Source: CAWBQO01 sp963790965 (lineage in GTDB: Bacteria; Bacteroidota; Rhodothermia; Rhodothermales; DASSAV01). Taken from it: DNA of 64,000 bases. Made by a program: the position numbers and the translations under genes. The stretch lies in NCBI GenBank assembly GCA_963790965.1, contig CAWBQO010000001.1, forward strand, positions 531,280-595,279, given 5' to 3'. Below, piece by piece: positions 33,445-41,967 of the stretch. Position 1 is the stretch's first letter. The number at the start of each line of letters is the position of its first letter. Below the pieces are notes generated by a model, which was not told where the DNA came from, did no database searches, and saw only the letters and a list, made by a program, of their open reading frames with translations.

Positions 33445-35007
33445 TTACGGGAAGATTACAGAGGCGCCCTTTTCATCCTCCGTACAGAGAAACACCAACC
33501 TGAACCGGCTTCCCTTTCCGGGTTCGCTTTCGAGTTCGGCGCGGCCGCCGTGGGCCTCCATAATGTGGCGCACCAGCGACAAACCCAGCCCCGTGCCGCT
33601 CGCGGTCTTTGCCGTGCCTCCTTCCACGCGGTAGAACTGGTCGAAGACCTTCCGGTGATGCTCACGCGCAATCCCCACGCCCCGGTCGGCAACCTCGATG
33701 AACACGGCACCGTTCACCGAACCCATTGAAACCGCGACGGCGCGAACGTCGCCGCTGTACTTGGACGCATTGTCGAGCAGGTTCAGAACCGCCTCGGAGA
33801 CGGCTTCGGCATCGGCCTTCACCGGAGGCAGGTGCTCTGCGAAGTTGACTGTGACCGTGAATCCTGCCGATTCCATCCCCGGCCGATAAGTCCCCAGAAC
33901 GCTTTCCACCACGCTATTGAGATCGACCTGCGCAAAATGGTAGATCTTCCGCCCCGCTTCGATGCGCGAGAAGTTGAGTATGTTGTTTACCAGCCGCGCA
34001 AGCCGATCGGTTTCTTGTGCAATGATCCGATAATACTCCTGCCTCTTCTCGTCCGAGCGGACGCGCCCCATCTCCAGCGTCTCGGCAAACATATGTATCA
34101 TGGAGAGCGGCGTTCGCAACTCGTGGGACACGTTGGCAATGAAATCCGATTTGAGGCGCGCCAGCTCGGCCTGCCGGCGTACGTTTCGGTAGAAGAACCA
34201 CCCTCCTCCGCCGAGCGCCGCACCGAGCAGCACGATGAGGATCATTGCGCGAATGAAGCGCCTACGCAGTACCGCGTCGATGGTCGCGCCGGTCTCTTGC
34301 ACAACGAGCCGGTAGCCCGGCAGCGCCCAGAGCGTCTGCTCGGCCTTCACATCGGACGGCTGCATGGGGGTTGTCGTGTAGATGGGGTCGGATGTGCCGC
34401 CGGTTAGCACGGCGAGGCGAATAGACTCGCGCGCAATGTCCCTCAACCGAGGCCCGAGTACCGTCTGAATGAACGCCGGCGCGTCGATTAGCATCAGCCC
34501 GATCGTTCGGTTCGTCGCGGGGCCGTCAGCTACGAAGAGCATAGCGACCCGGCCGCTGTCTCTAGCCGTCAGCCGGACCGGCTCTATCCTGCGGTATCCT
34601 GAGCGCCGGTACGCGAGCAGCCGAATGGCGCGGCGGCTGAGAGTGTCTGCAACGCCCTTTGGGAGCGAGATGGCAGTGTCCGCGTCTATGGCTTCAAGGG
34701 ATCGGAAAAGGCTATCGGTAGCAAAGACCGCAAGCAGGGAAGGGTTGCTGCGGCGAATCGAAGCCGTCGCGCCGGCGCGACCCGGTAAACCGGACAAGTC
34801 TTGCTCAACGGCCACGGACCACGACGACAGAACGTCCAGAACATGCTGATTGACCGAGAAAAGCACCGCCTCCATCTGCCGCTCGTAAGCTTGCCGAACG
34901 AGTTTCTCGTTGGCGCTGAGCGATTCCACTTCGTGCGCCACATAGGCCAGCCCCGTTAGCAGGACGGCGGCGGTGAAGAGGAGTCCCGCGCGGCGTGTGG
35001 GCGTCAT
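33445..35007 (-). CDS. Membrane sensor histidine kinase
   Basis: This 520-residue protein starts at ATG 35007 (M-T-P-T-R-R). A first membrane helix (about 8-25), a periplasmic sensor region of roughly 240 residues and a second helix (I-L-I-V-L-L-G-A-A-L-G) lead to the kinase. The H box is F-I-A-N-V-S-H-E-L-R-T-P-L, with N box N-L-L-D-N-A-S-K-Y, G1 D-R-G-V-G-I and G2 G-T-G-L-G-L-S. There is no HAMP or receiver domain. Its signal is unknown. The nearest response regulator on the strand is the LuxR-type gene at 36907, beyond the SulP gene. HisKA kinases more usually pair with OmpR-type regulators, so that partnership is uncertain. Confidence 0.9.
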   Translation of the reverse strand: MTPTRRAGLLFTAAVLLTGLAYVAHEVESLSANEKLVRQAYERQMEAVLFSVNQHVLDVLSSWSVAVEQDLSGLPGRAGATASIRRSNPSLLAVFATDSLFRSLEAIDADTAISLPKGVADTLSRRAIRLLAYRRSGYRRIEPVRLTARDSGRVAMLFVADGPATNRTIGLMLIDAPAFIQTVLGPRLRDIARESIRLAVLTGGTSDPIYTTTPMQPSDVKAEQTLWALPGYRLVVQETGATIDAVLRRRFIRAMILIVLLGAALGGGGWFFYRNVRRQAELARLKSDFIANVSHELRTPLSMIHMFAETLEMGRVRSDEKRQEYYRIIAQETDRLARLVNNILNFSRIEAGRKIYHFAQVDLNSVVESVLGTYRPGMESAGFTVTVNFAEHLPPVKADAEAVSEAVLNLLDNASKYSGDVRAVAVSMGSVNGAVFIEVADRGVGIAREHHRKVFDQFYRVEGGTAKTASGTGLGLSLVRHIMEAHGGRAELESEPGKGSRFRLVFLCTEDEKGASVIFP

Positions 35008-35070
35008 AGGAGTGGCGTTAGCGAAGAGGCAAGCGGTACGCACAAGGTACGCCACCGGCCCGTCCGCCGA

Positions 35071-36738
35071 TCAGCCGGAGGGTTCCGTAATCAACTTCTC
35101 GGCGCGGGCCAGGGCTTCGCTGATGTTGTCGACCGCGTTCTCTTCGTTGAGTCTCTCGAGGAAACCCGCCCGTTCGAGCACGACGAGTGGCTGCGCGTGA
35201 ACGCCGCTTAGGATCAAATGGCGGCCGTCGCGGCGCGACTCGGCCAGCAGTTCTTCGAGCACGCGCAGGCCGGTGGCATCCAGCGCGAGCACGTGGCGCA
35301 TCCGCAGAATGAGCACCCGCGGTTTCCGGTTCATTTCACCGAGCGCGGCCGTGAACTTGTGCGCGGCCCCAAAGAAGAACGGGCCATTAACCTCAAATAC
35401 CTCGACACTCTCCGGCGCGTTGCGAAGCGCCGCCGCATCCGCTTTGTTAATGTCGGGTTCCTCCTCTTCATCGCCGAGAAGACGCACGTGCGCCACGTCG
35501 GCCATTCGCTTCATGAAGAGGAAGGCGGCAAGCACAACACCCACCTGAATGGCGACCGTGAGATCGATGATCACCGTAAGCAGGAACGTGGAAATGAGCA
35601 CCAGCCCATCGCTCTTTGTGCTCCGCAGCACGCGCGAGAAAAGATGCACCTCGCTCATGTTGTAGGCCACCACGAAAAGAATGCCCGCAAGCACCGGCAT
35701 CGGCACGAGCGCGGCCCACTTGCCCGCTACAATGAGAATGAAAAGAAGCGTTAGGGCGTGTATGATTCCGGCCACCGGCGTGCGGCCGCCGCTCTTGACG
35801 TTCGTTGCCGTCCGTGCGATAGCGCCCGTGGCCGGTATGCCGCCGAAGAGGGGAGAGACGATGTTGGCAAGGCCCTGCGCCACGAGTTCGGCGTTGGAGC
35901 GATGCCGCCGCCCGGTCATGCCGTCGGCAACAACGGCGGAGAGCAGGCTTTCGATTCCCGCGAGCAGCGCAATCGAGAGCGCCGGGGAGAAGAGTTTGGG
36001 CACCATCGCCCAGTCGACGTGCGGCAGGCGGGGGAGCGGAAGTCCGGAGGGAACGGCTCCGAACCGGCTTCCAATGGTCTCAACGGGCAGGTTGAAAGCC
36101 TGAACCACCACCGTAAGGGCGAGCAGGGCCACCAGCGAGGCAGGTACCTTCGGCAGGAGGCGCGGCAGGCCGAGTATGATCAACATGGCTGCCAGCGTCA
36201 GACCGGCGGCCCACGGGTTGAGCGAGCCTATGGCGTCGGCATACGCCGGCCACTTCGCAATGAACGCCGACGGAACGGAGGCCATTTGCAGCCCAAGCGC
36301 GTCGCGGATTTGACCGGAGGCAATCACGACCGCTATGCCGGCCGTGAACCCGACTGTCACAGGGTACGGAATGAATCGGATGAGCGTGCCGAAGCGGGCC
36401 AGACCCATCGCGATGAGCAGCGCGCCCGCCAGGATGGTTGCGACGGCAAGCCCATCGTAGCCAAACTTCTGCACCACGCTGTAAACGAGCACGATGAACG
36501 CACCCGTCGGCCCGCCAATCTGAACGCGGCTTCCTCCAAAGACGGAGATGAGAAACCCTGCGACGACAGCCGTATAGAGACCCTGCTCCGGCTTCACGCC
36601 GGAAGCGATAGCGAAGGCGATGGCCAGCGGAAGGGCGACGACGCCGACGATGAGGCCGGCGGCAAGGTCACGTCCGAAGGTCTGCCTGCTGTACCCCTCG
36701 CGAAGCACCGTGAGCAGCTTCGGTTCGAGCGAATTCAA
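35071..36738 (-). CDS. SulP-family anion transporter with STAS domain
   Basis: This 555-residue inner-membrane protein is a SulP/SLC26 carrier (sulfate, bicarbonate or other anions). It has the N-terminal G-L-I-V-G-V-V-A-L-P-L-A-I-A-F and G-L-Y-T-A-V-V-A-G-F segment, about 11-12 membrane helices, and a cytoplasmic STAS domain from about residue 430 (V-E-V-F-E-V-N-G-P-F-F-F-G-A-A). The start is TTG at 36738, supported by a strong GAGGAG 8 bp upstream and by absence of an earlier ATG. Substrate cannot be told; the sulfur island nearby hints at sulfate, but without firm basis. Confidence 0.9.
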   Translation of the reverse strand: MNSLEPKLLTVLREGYSRQTFGRDLAAGLIVGVVALPLAIAFAIASGVKPEQGLYTAVVAGFLISVFGGSRVQIGGPTGAFIVLVYSVVQKFGYDGLAVATILAGALLIAMGLARFGTLIRFIPYPVTVGFTAGIAVVIASGQIRDALGLQMASVPSAFIAKWPAYADAIGSLNPWAAGLTLAAMLIILGLPRLLPKVPASLVALLALTVVVQAFNLPVETIGSRFGAVPSGLPLPRLPHVDWAMVPKLFSPALSIALLAGIESLLSAVVADGMTGRRHRSNAELVAQGLANIVSPLFGGIPATGAIARTATNVKSGGRTPVAGIIHALTLLFILIVAGKWAALVPMPVLAGILFVVAYNMSEVHLFSRVLRSTKSDGLVLISTFLLTVIIDLTVAIQVGVVLAAFLFMKRMADVAHVRLLGDEEEEPDINKADAAALRNAPESVEVFEVNGPFFFGAAHKFTAALGEMNRKPRVLILRMRHVLALDATGLRVLEELLAESRRDGRHLILSGVHAQPLVVLERAGFLERLNEENAVDNISEALARAEKLITEPSG

Positions 36739-36906
36739 GGTGGGTGCTCCTCAGAACCTAAAGAAAGTAGCGGGCCGCTCGGGGGCGTCCGCCGGCTCGG
36801 ACGGCGCAACGTGCCGCTTCTCTGCAGGGTCCCGGGAAAGGCCTCTCCGCCAAACATTCACGCGAATAAAGAGCCACCACTTTCTGTTCCACTTCGCTTC
36901 TTCCGC

Positions 36907-37587
36907 TCAGGCGGACACAACGCTTCCGTGCTGCCAGTTGACGGCGTATTGCAGCAGGTCATTGACGGTCTGAAGCCCCAGCTTCTCCTTCGCGCGCCGC
37001 CGGTACGTTTCGGCTGTCTTCACTTCCACGTTCAGGTGATCGGCAATCTCCGTGATGGTCTGCCCTTCGCCAAGAAGCCTGAAAACGAGCATTTCGCGTT
37101 CGGTAAGCTCGTCAACAGCGAAGCCGGGCGTATTGCTGCGGCGATTGAGGCCTTTGCCGAGAATGCTCACGGCCATCGCTCGGCTAAGAAACACCTCGCC
37201 TGCGTGCGCCGAGCGGATGGCATCGATCACCTGCGAGGTCGGCTCGCTCTTCATCAAGTATCCGGATGCGCCCGCGCGGATAGCGCGCTCGGCGTACACC
37301 TGTTCGTCGTACATCGAAAAGACAACCGTCTTCACCGACGGATAGCTCTGCCGTATCGTTTGCACGAGTTCAAGCCCGTTCACGTCCTCGAGAGAGAGAT
37401 CGACGACGGCGACGTCCGGCCGCGAGGCGGAGATGATGTGGAGCGCTTCTTCGGCCGAGCCGGCCATGCCGCACACTTCAAATCCTATTTTCGAGGAAAT
37501 GGCGACAGATAGAGATTCGCGCACCGCCGGATGATCGTCAATGATCGCGACGCGGATGCGGTCGGTGGAGGGGATACCGGTCAACAT
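36907..37587 (-). CDS. LuxR/NarL-type response regulator
   Basis: This 226-residue protein has an N-terminal receiver domain with phospho-acceptor Asp63 (V-V-D-L-S-L-E-D-V), acidic pair I-D-D-H, and conserved Lys in Y-L-M-K-S. The C-terminal HTH is of the LuxR type (L-T-E-R-E-M-L-V-F-R-L-L-G-E-G, I-T-E-I-A-D-H-L-N-V, T-A-E-T-Y-R-R-R-A-K-E-K-L). ATG 37587 gives a normal length; a longer frame to 37704 adds an unlikely leader. A 168-bp gap separates it from the SulP gene downstream. Its cognate kinase is not evident. Confidence 0.9.
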   Translation of the reverse strand: MLTGIPSTDRIRVAIIDDHPAVRESLSVAISSKIGFEVCGMAGSAEEALHIISASRPDVAVVDLSLEDVNGLELVQTIRQSYPSVKTVVFSMYDEQVYAERAIRAGASGYLMKSEPTSQVIDAIRSAHAGEVFLSRAMAVSILGKGLNRRSNTPGFAVDELTEREMLVFRLLGEGQTITEIADHLNVEVKTAETYRRRAKEKLGLQTVNDLLQYAVNWQHGSVVSA

Positions 37588-37988
37588 GGAGCTTCGGAAG
37601 TGATAGCGAAGTAGGAGGGCTACGGTCAAGGACCTGCTTTCTTCCCTTATCGGCCGCAAAGCGCCAAGCTTAAACACCCGGCCGCGTCCGCGTCGCCGAC
37701 TCAACTCGGCGGCCGGGCTTCCGTTTCCCGCGTCTCCAGAGGATCGCAGCCGGGCGGAATCTCTGCGCGTGTACCAAGCGGTCTAAGCAACCTCGATCGC
37801 AGTAAAAACCATTACGCCTCGTAAAATACTTGTCACAACAACCAATGACCGGTACGTCTTGGTGGTTGATGAAGAAGAACTTGGGCGTAAGCACTTATTT
37901 TTGCCGCGATGTGGGCACTCGCGGAGACATGGCCAGAAGCATCCCTCGTCCGCGCAGCGAGGGAATCGTTTTACTATGAGAGCTTGCC
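37588..37988. other. Divergent intergenic region, no gene seen
   Basis: This 401-bp gap lies between the LuxR-type regulator (minus) and the Ycf48-like gene (plus) and must hold both promoters. A small hairpin TCCCTCG/CGAGGGA (37942-37948 and 37958-37964), followed by ATCGTTTT, precedes the plus gene. GAGAG at 37978-37982 is a possible ribosome binding site. No tRNA or small ORF with clear coding features was found. Confidence 0.5.
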
Positions 37989-40142
37989 ATGCCTCGCCAC
38001 CCGCGCCTCCTCGCCCTGTGTCTGATACTCACCACGTCAGAACTCTTCCTCGGTCCGGGAACGGCGTCCGCGCAGGCGTCACCCTATGGCTGGACGTTCC
38101 AGAACCCCCATCCTCAAGGCAGCGATCTCAATGAAGTTGCCATGCTCGGCGCGCAATCCGCCGTGGCAGTGGGTGGTGCGGGCCTCGTGCTTCGCACCTC
38201 CGACGGCGGCGACACGTGGACCGAGCAGCGGAGTGGGACGGTCCGCACCCTGAACGCCGTCTCCTTCTCTGATCCGCTGCACGGACTGGCCGCCGGACAC
38301 GTCGGCACCATCATCAGAACGGCGGATGGCGGGCAGAGCTGGACCGAAAACGCTGCAGGCCCGGCTTATCAGTTCACCTTTTTCAACGACGTACACGCCT
38401 TCGATGCCCTGCGCAGTGTGGTTGTCGGGACGAATGGAACGATCCTCAGGACCGATGACGGTGGCGCGACGTGGACCGCATCCGCCTCCGGGACAAGTCA
38501 AGAGCTATACGGCGTTCACTTTGCGGACGCGAATCACGGCTGGGCGGTTGGTTTCGGTGGCGTCGTGCTGCACTCGTCCGACGGCGGGTCGTCGTGGGCA
38601 GCGCAGTCCTCAGGGTCTGCGACGCCGCTGACGTCGGTCTTTTTCAGTGACGCGCAGACCGGCACCGCCGTCGGCTGGAACGGACTTGTACTGCGCACCA
38701 CGGACGGCGGCACCAGCTGGACGCCGCAGACGAGCGGGTCCGGTGGGATGCTACAGCACGTGTACTTCAGCGACGCCAATCATGGCGTGATCGTTGGCAT
38801 CCCGATGGTGGTCTTGCGCACGACAGACGGTGGCACCACGTGGTCACCGAAAACAGCGGACGGCACGTTTGCGCTTCTCGCCACCAGCTTCGACGGTGGA
38901 GAGACGGGGATCGGCGTCGGGCAACTCGGGGTGATTTACCGAACGACGAACGGCGGGGACACCTGGACACCGCAATCGAATGGGCCGTACCCGAGCTATC
39001 AAGACGTTTTCTTCGTCGACGAGTCCAGAGGTTGGGCGGTTGGAGACGGGGCCACTGCGTGGCGAACAGTCGATGGAGGAGAGACATGGCTTGAGCCGAG
39101 TCAAGGCATCAGCGGTCATCTTTTAGGCGTCCATTTCGCGGACGAGAACACGGGCTGGGCAGTGGGAGCGGTCGGAAAGATCGTCCATACTACGGATGGC
39201 GGCGCTTCGTGGGCGGTTCAGTCCAGTAATGGGCTGATCGCTGCGCTGCAAGAGGTTAGTTTCTCAAGTGCCGCCGTGGGCGTAGCGGTCGGAGGTGCCG
39301 GGGCCATGCTGCGCACCACGAATGGCGGCGCGAGCTGGGCGGCCGTCACGACTTCCTTTCAGCGGCCACCGCTTTGGAGCATCGACTTCGTTGATGCACA
39401 GCAAGGATGGGCGGTCGGAGACGATGCCACCATCATGAAAACGGCTGATGCGGGAGAGACGTGGATCGTGCAGTATGAAAAGACGCGCCCACCGGGTAAT
39501 TGGGGCTTGTACGGAGTCTCGTTTCCCGATGATCTGCACGGCTGGGCGGTTGGGCAGGCCGGCACGGTTCTTCACACAAGCGATGGCGGTGCGACCTGGG
39601 AATCTCAGAAGAGCGGCTCCGCCAACGATCTCTACGCAGTCCACTTCGCGGACGCGCTGCACGGATCGGCCGTCGGGAAACTGGGCACGAATATCCGAAC
39701 GGAAGACGGTGGCGCGACATGGCAGGCTCAAGTCAGCCGTACCACCAACGATTTGCGCGGCGTCTATTTTTCGAGTGTTCAAACCGGAACGGTGGTGGGG
39801 CAGTTCGGGGAGATTCTTCGCACGACGACCGGAGGAAGCCTGGTCGTTGGCGCGGAGCAGGTCTGGCCGGAGCTACCTACCGCCTTGAACCTGGATCAAA
39901 ACTATCCCAATCCGTTCGCCGCCACCACGACCATCAAGTTCACGCTGCCGCAGTCCGGCTTTGCGACGCTGACCGTCTACGACTTGCTCGGGCGCACAGT
40001 GGCCGTGCCGATGCGCCGGATGCTCTCTGCAGGCGTCCACGAAGTGCCGTGGGAGGCGCGCGGAGCGGCTGCGGGCGTGTACTTCTATCACTTGCAGATC
40101 GGCGGACAGTCGGCTTCGCGGCAGATGGTGCTGGTAGAGTAG
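37989..40142 (+). CDS. Ycf48-like/BNR-repeat beta-propeller protein with T9SS type A sorting domain
   Basis: This 717-residue secreted protein has a signal peptide (G-T-A-S-A-Q) and thirteen or fourteen repeats of about 40-45 residues. Each has the BNR-like box T-x-D-G-G-x-(T/S)-W (for example R-T-S-D-G-G-D-T-W-T) followed by an F-x-D-A/S-x-x-G-x-A-V-G strand. This is the photosystem II stability factor/Ycf48 type of seven-bladed propeller; the count suggests two propellers. The end has N-Y-P-N-P-F and L-L-G-R-T-V with a T9SS sorting domain. In non-photosynthetic bacteria these are surface proteins of unknown role, possibly glycan-binding. Confidence 0.85.
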   Translation: MPRHPRLLALCLILTTSELFLGPGTASAQASPYGWTFQNPHPQGSDLNEVAMLGAQSAVAVGGAGLVLRTSDGGDTWTEQRSGTVRTLNAVSFSDPLHGLAAGHVGTIIRTADGGQSWTENAAGPAYQFTFFNDVHAFDALRSVVVGTNGTILRTDDGGATWTASASGTSQELYGVHFADANHGWAVGFGGVVLHSSDGGSSWAAQSSGSATPLTSVFFSDAQTGTAVGWNGLVLRTTDGGTSWTPQTSGSGGMLQHVYFSDANHGVIVGIPMVVLRTTDGGTTWSPKTADGTFALLATSFDGGETGIGVGQLGVIYRTTNGGDTWTPQSNGPYPSYQDVFFVDESRGWAVGDGATAWRTVDGGETWLEPSQGISGHLLGVHFADENTGWAVGAVGKIVHTTDGGASWAVQSSNGLIAALQEVSFSSAAVGVAVGGAGAMLRTTNGGASWAAVTTSFQRPPLWSIDFVDAQQGWAVGDDATIMKTADAGETWIVQYEKTRPPGNWGLYGVSFPDDLHGWAVGQAGTVLHTSDGGATWESQKSGSANDLYAVHFADALHGSAVGKLGTNIRTEDGGATWQAQVSRTTNDLRGVYFSSVQTGTVVGQFGEILRTTTGGSLVVGAEQVWPELPTALNLDQNYPNPFAATTTIKFTLPQSGFATLTVYDLLGRTVAVPMRRMLSAGVHEVPWEARGAAAGVYFYHLQIGGQSASRQMVLVE

Positions 40143-40156
40143 GCGGCTCGGACCGT

Positions 40157-40873
40157 TCACCCGTACGCTACGTGTTCTATAACGGGGAAAAAGAACGGGA
40201 AGCCCTCCGGCGAATCCAGATTCCACCCGGCGCGGAAGCGCGTGGGGATGGTGTAGCCGTCGAACGTGCGCTCATCGGCGAACCCGTCCAGGTCGAAGGA
40301 GGCGTAGCCCGCCGGGCGCTCCTTTTCTCCTTCCCGCCACCGCTTGATGCGCACCCGCTCGAGGCGGCCGTCGCCATGCACGTGGAGCGTAAACTGAACA
40401 CGCTCATCGCCGACGGGGAGCACGATCCGCGCCGCGGCGTCGTCAACCGCGTTCCACTCGGCTCCATTTCCGGGAAGGAGCGCAGCGGGCACAAACACGC
40501 TTTCCCCGGCGAGGCGGCCGGCGGCGGAGCGGGTCACCTCGGGTCCGAATGCGCGGGCGACGGGTACGATGCCGAAGAGTTTCCAGTTCATAGCGCCCTC
40601 GCTATCGACGTAGCGGTCCGAGCCGCTGATGCGCAGCCTTCCACGACTCACGCGCGCGCGCCAGATGAACCCGCGTGGGGGAGCGAGCCACTGCTCGGCC
40701 TTCATCGCGAACGCGGGGCCGCCTGGCTGAAGGTGCATCTGTCCGCTCATGCGGAGGGTTGCAGAGCGGACGAGCGGCGTTCCCGGCGCGATCGCGTGGA
40801 GCAGAAATCGGCGTCCGGCGTCCGGCAAATGCTCCACCGTCGCCGGGTCGAAAAGTTCAAGCGAAGGTGGCAT
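40157..40873 (-). CDS. DUF6544 family protein
   Basis: This 238-residue protein matches the DUF6544 pattern as I recall it: an N-terminal L-P-D-A-G-R-R-F-L-L-H-A-I segment, then a beta-rich middle (M-S-G-Q-M-H-L, F-I-W-R-A-R-V, S-G-S-D-R-Y-V-D-S-E-G), an A-L-L-P-G-N-G-A-E-W segment and a final D-G-Y-T-I-P-T-R-F-R-A-G-W. No signal peptide is seen. Function is unknown. It converges with the Ycf48-like gene, with 14 bp between stops. Confidence 0.7.
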   Translation of the reverse strand: MPPSLELFDPATVEHLPDAGRRFLLHAIAPGTPLVRSATLRMSGQMHLQPGGPAFAMKAEQWLAPPRGFIWRARVSRGRLRISGSDRYVDSEGAMNWKLFGIVPVARAFGPEVTRSAAGRLAGESVFVPAALLPGNGAEWNAVDDAAARIVLPVGDERVQFTLHVHGDGRLERVRIKRWREGEKERPAGYASFDLDGFADERTFDGYTIPTRFRAGWNLDSPEGFPFFFPVIEHVAYG

Positions 40874-40981
40874 AATCTCGTGGGTCGAGCCTCGTTTTCC
40901 GCTGGTGCGAGCGCGGGTTCAGGGTGTTTTTTCTTTATGCGACCATTCGCACACGCGGACGGTGGCCTGTGATGATTCGAT

Positions 40982-41155
40982 TTACATTTGCAAGGAATCG
41001 CCTGGTGCCGGGCCATTGACCACCGGCTTGCCTTTGTACACCTTCCGCTCAGCAATGTACTGACCAGCTTCTGACTGAGACAAGTTCATGCCCGCCATCG
41101 ACAGCCCGATGTCGGGCGTGAATTCGCATGACTTCGCCCCCAACCCTTCTAGCAT
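40982..41155 (-). CDS. Small ORF coupled to the RelE-like gene, unknown
   Basis: This is a 57-residue open frame starting at ATG 41155, which overlaps the stop codon of the RelE-like gene by 7 bp (ATGCTAG). It reads M-L-E-G-L-G-A-K at the start and contains N-L-S-Q-S-E-A-G-Q-Y-I-A-E-R. It could be the antitoxin partner or an unrelated short gene, and might be a chance frame. I recognise no family. The support is its overlap with the upstream gene and its plausible composition. Confidence 0.3.
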   Translation of the reverse strand: MLEGLGAKSCEFTPDIGLSMAGMNLSQSEAGQYIAERKVYKGKPVVNGPAPGDSLQM

Positions 41156-41436
41156 CTCCGCCAGGCACCGAAGGTGCTCCGGCTTCGGTGGCGCACGCGC
41201 AGCACGAGCACCATCACCCGGCCAGATTCGATTTCATAGATGATCCGGTAGTCCCCCGAACGCACGCGCCAGAAGCCCGACGATCCCCTCAGCTTCTTCG
41301 CTCCCTCCGGACGCGGATTCGACGATAGCGCCTGAATTACAGGAACGACCTGCTCCCGGACCGCCGGTCTCAATCTGTCGGCAATATTCCAAAGCGTGCC
41401 CGTGCGTGTCTGACGGCCGGCCGCTTTCAGGTTCAC
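41149..41436 (-). CDS. RelE/ParE-type toxin-like protein
   Basis: This 95-residue protein starts at GTG 41436, overlapping the ArsR stop by 4 bp (GTGA). The family pattern is clear from residue 20 on: R-L-R-P-A-V-R-E-Q, L-S-S-N-P-R-P-E-G-A-K-K-L-R-G, F-W-R-V-R-S-G-D-Y-R-I-I-Y-E-I and V-L-V-L-R-V-R-H-R. The usual first beta-strand is replaced by an atypical N-terminus (N-L-K-A-A-G-R-Q-T), so the gene may be divergent or decayed at its 5' end. RelE toxins cleave mRNA at the ribosome. No classical upstream antitoxin is present; the ArsR repressor occupies that place. Confidence 0.65.
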   Translation of the reverse strand: MNLKAAGRQTRTGTLWNIADRLRPAVREQVVPVIQALSSNPRPEGAKKLRGSSGFWRVRSGDYRIIYEIESGRVMVLVLRVRHRSRSTFGAWRRC

Positions 41437-41759
41437 TCTTTGCCGTCTTCCGCAGCTTCTTTCGCGCTGATCTGCCCGCAGACGAGCAGGCACATACCGG
41501 AAATGCTCGGGTCGGTGATCTTGAAAAAAGCGAACAGACCCTCCTGCCGCCTTGCAATCAGCTCTTCGTCCATCATGACCCGGAGGTGCTTGCTGACGTT
41601 GGCCTGGCTGCAGCCGGTAGCCGCCACCAGTTCTTGCACGTTCATTTCGCCGCCGGCGTGGAGCAAGTTCAGGATCTGCAGCCGCGTCGGCTCGCCAAGG
41701 ATCCGGAAGCGCCGGGCGGCCTTTTCGAGAAAGGATTTTGGAACGAGCGGACCAGCCAT
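41433..41759 (-). CDS. ArsR-family transcriptional repressor, probably persulfide/sulfur-responsive
   Basis: This 108-residue winged-helix protein has the ArsR pattern F-R-I-L-G-E-P-T-R-L-Q-I-L-N-L-L and recognition helix S-Q-A-N-V-S-K-H-L-R-V-M. Cysteines are at 50, 90 and 94. A pair of cysteines across the recognition helix and the last helix is how BigR/SqrR-type members sense persulfides. Cys50 with Cys90 or Cys94 could do the same; this is inference. It is divergent from the YeeE/persulfide dioxygenase operon across a 208-bp region holding a 20-bp palindrome. The gene may autoregulate. Confidence 0.85.
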   Translation of the reverse strand: MAGPLVPKSFLEKAARRFRILGEPTRLQILNLLHAGGEMNVQELVAATGCSQANVSKHLRVMMDEELIARRQEGLFAFFKITDPSISGMCLLVCGQISAKEAAEDGKE

Positions 41760-41895
41760 GGAATGTATGCGTCTTCACTATTCTTGTAGAGCCTGTAAGA
41801 TACGCCACAACATCGCTCTGCAGTCAGCCTGTCGCGCTGCTTCTTTTCCCGTCCACCTCCGCGTAACACCCACGTTGCAACAAGTACTGGAAACC

Positions 41896-41915
41896 ATATA
41901 ACCGAGCGGTGATAT
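41896..41915. promoter_or_regulatory. 20-bp palindrome, candidate ArsR-family operator
   Basis: ATATAACCG-AG-CGGTGATAT has 9-bp arms matching at 8 of 9 positions. It lies 53 bp before the first YeeE gene and 137 bp before the divergent arsR gene. Spacing and symmetry fit a dimeric winged-helix repressor such as the one encoded next to it. Confidence 0.5.
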
Positions 41916-41967
41916 AAGGCGACTCTCTCCAACGAACGAGCTTGTCATTCATCCACGATCTGTTCTT

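Noticed and set aside
35758..37512. 584-codon plus-strand open frame
   Set aside because: It runs antisense through the SulP transporter and the response regulator; both of those have clear family motifs.
38180..39800. DNA repeats around 38.2-39.8 kb as a possible noncoding repeat array
   Set aside because: They encode the regular BNR/Ycf48-like protein repeats in one open frame with signal peptide and sorting domain.
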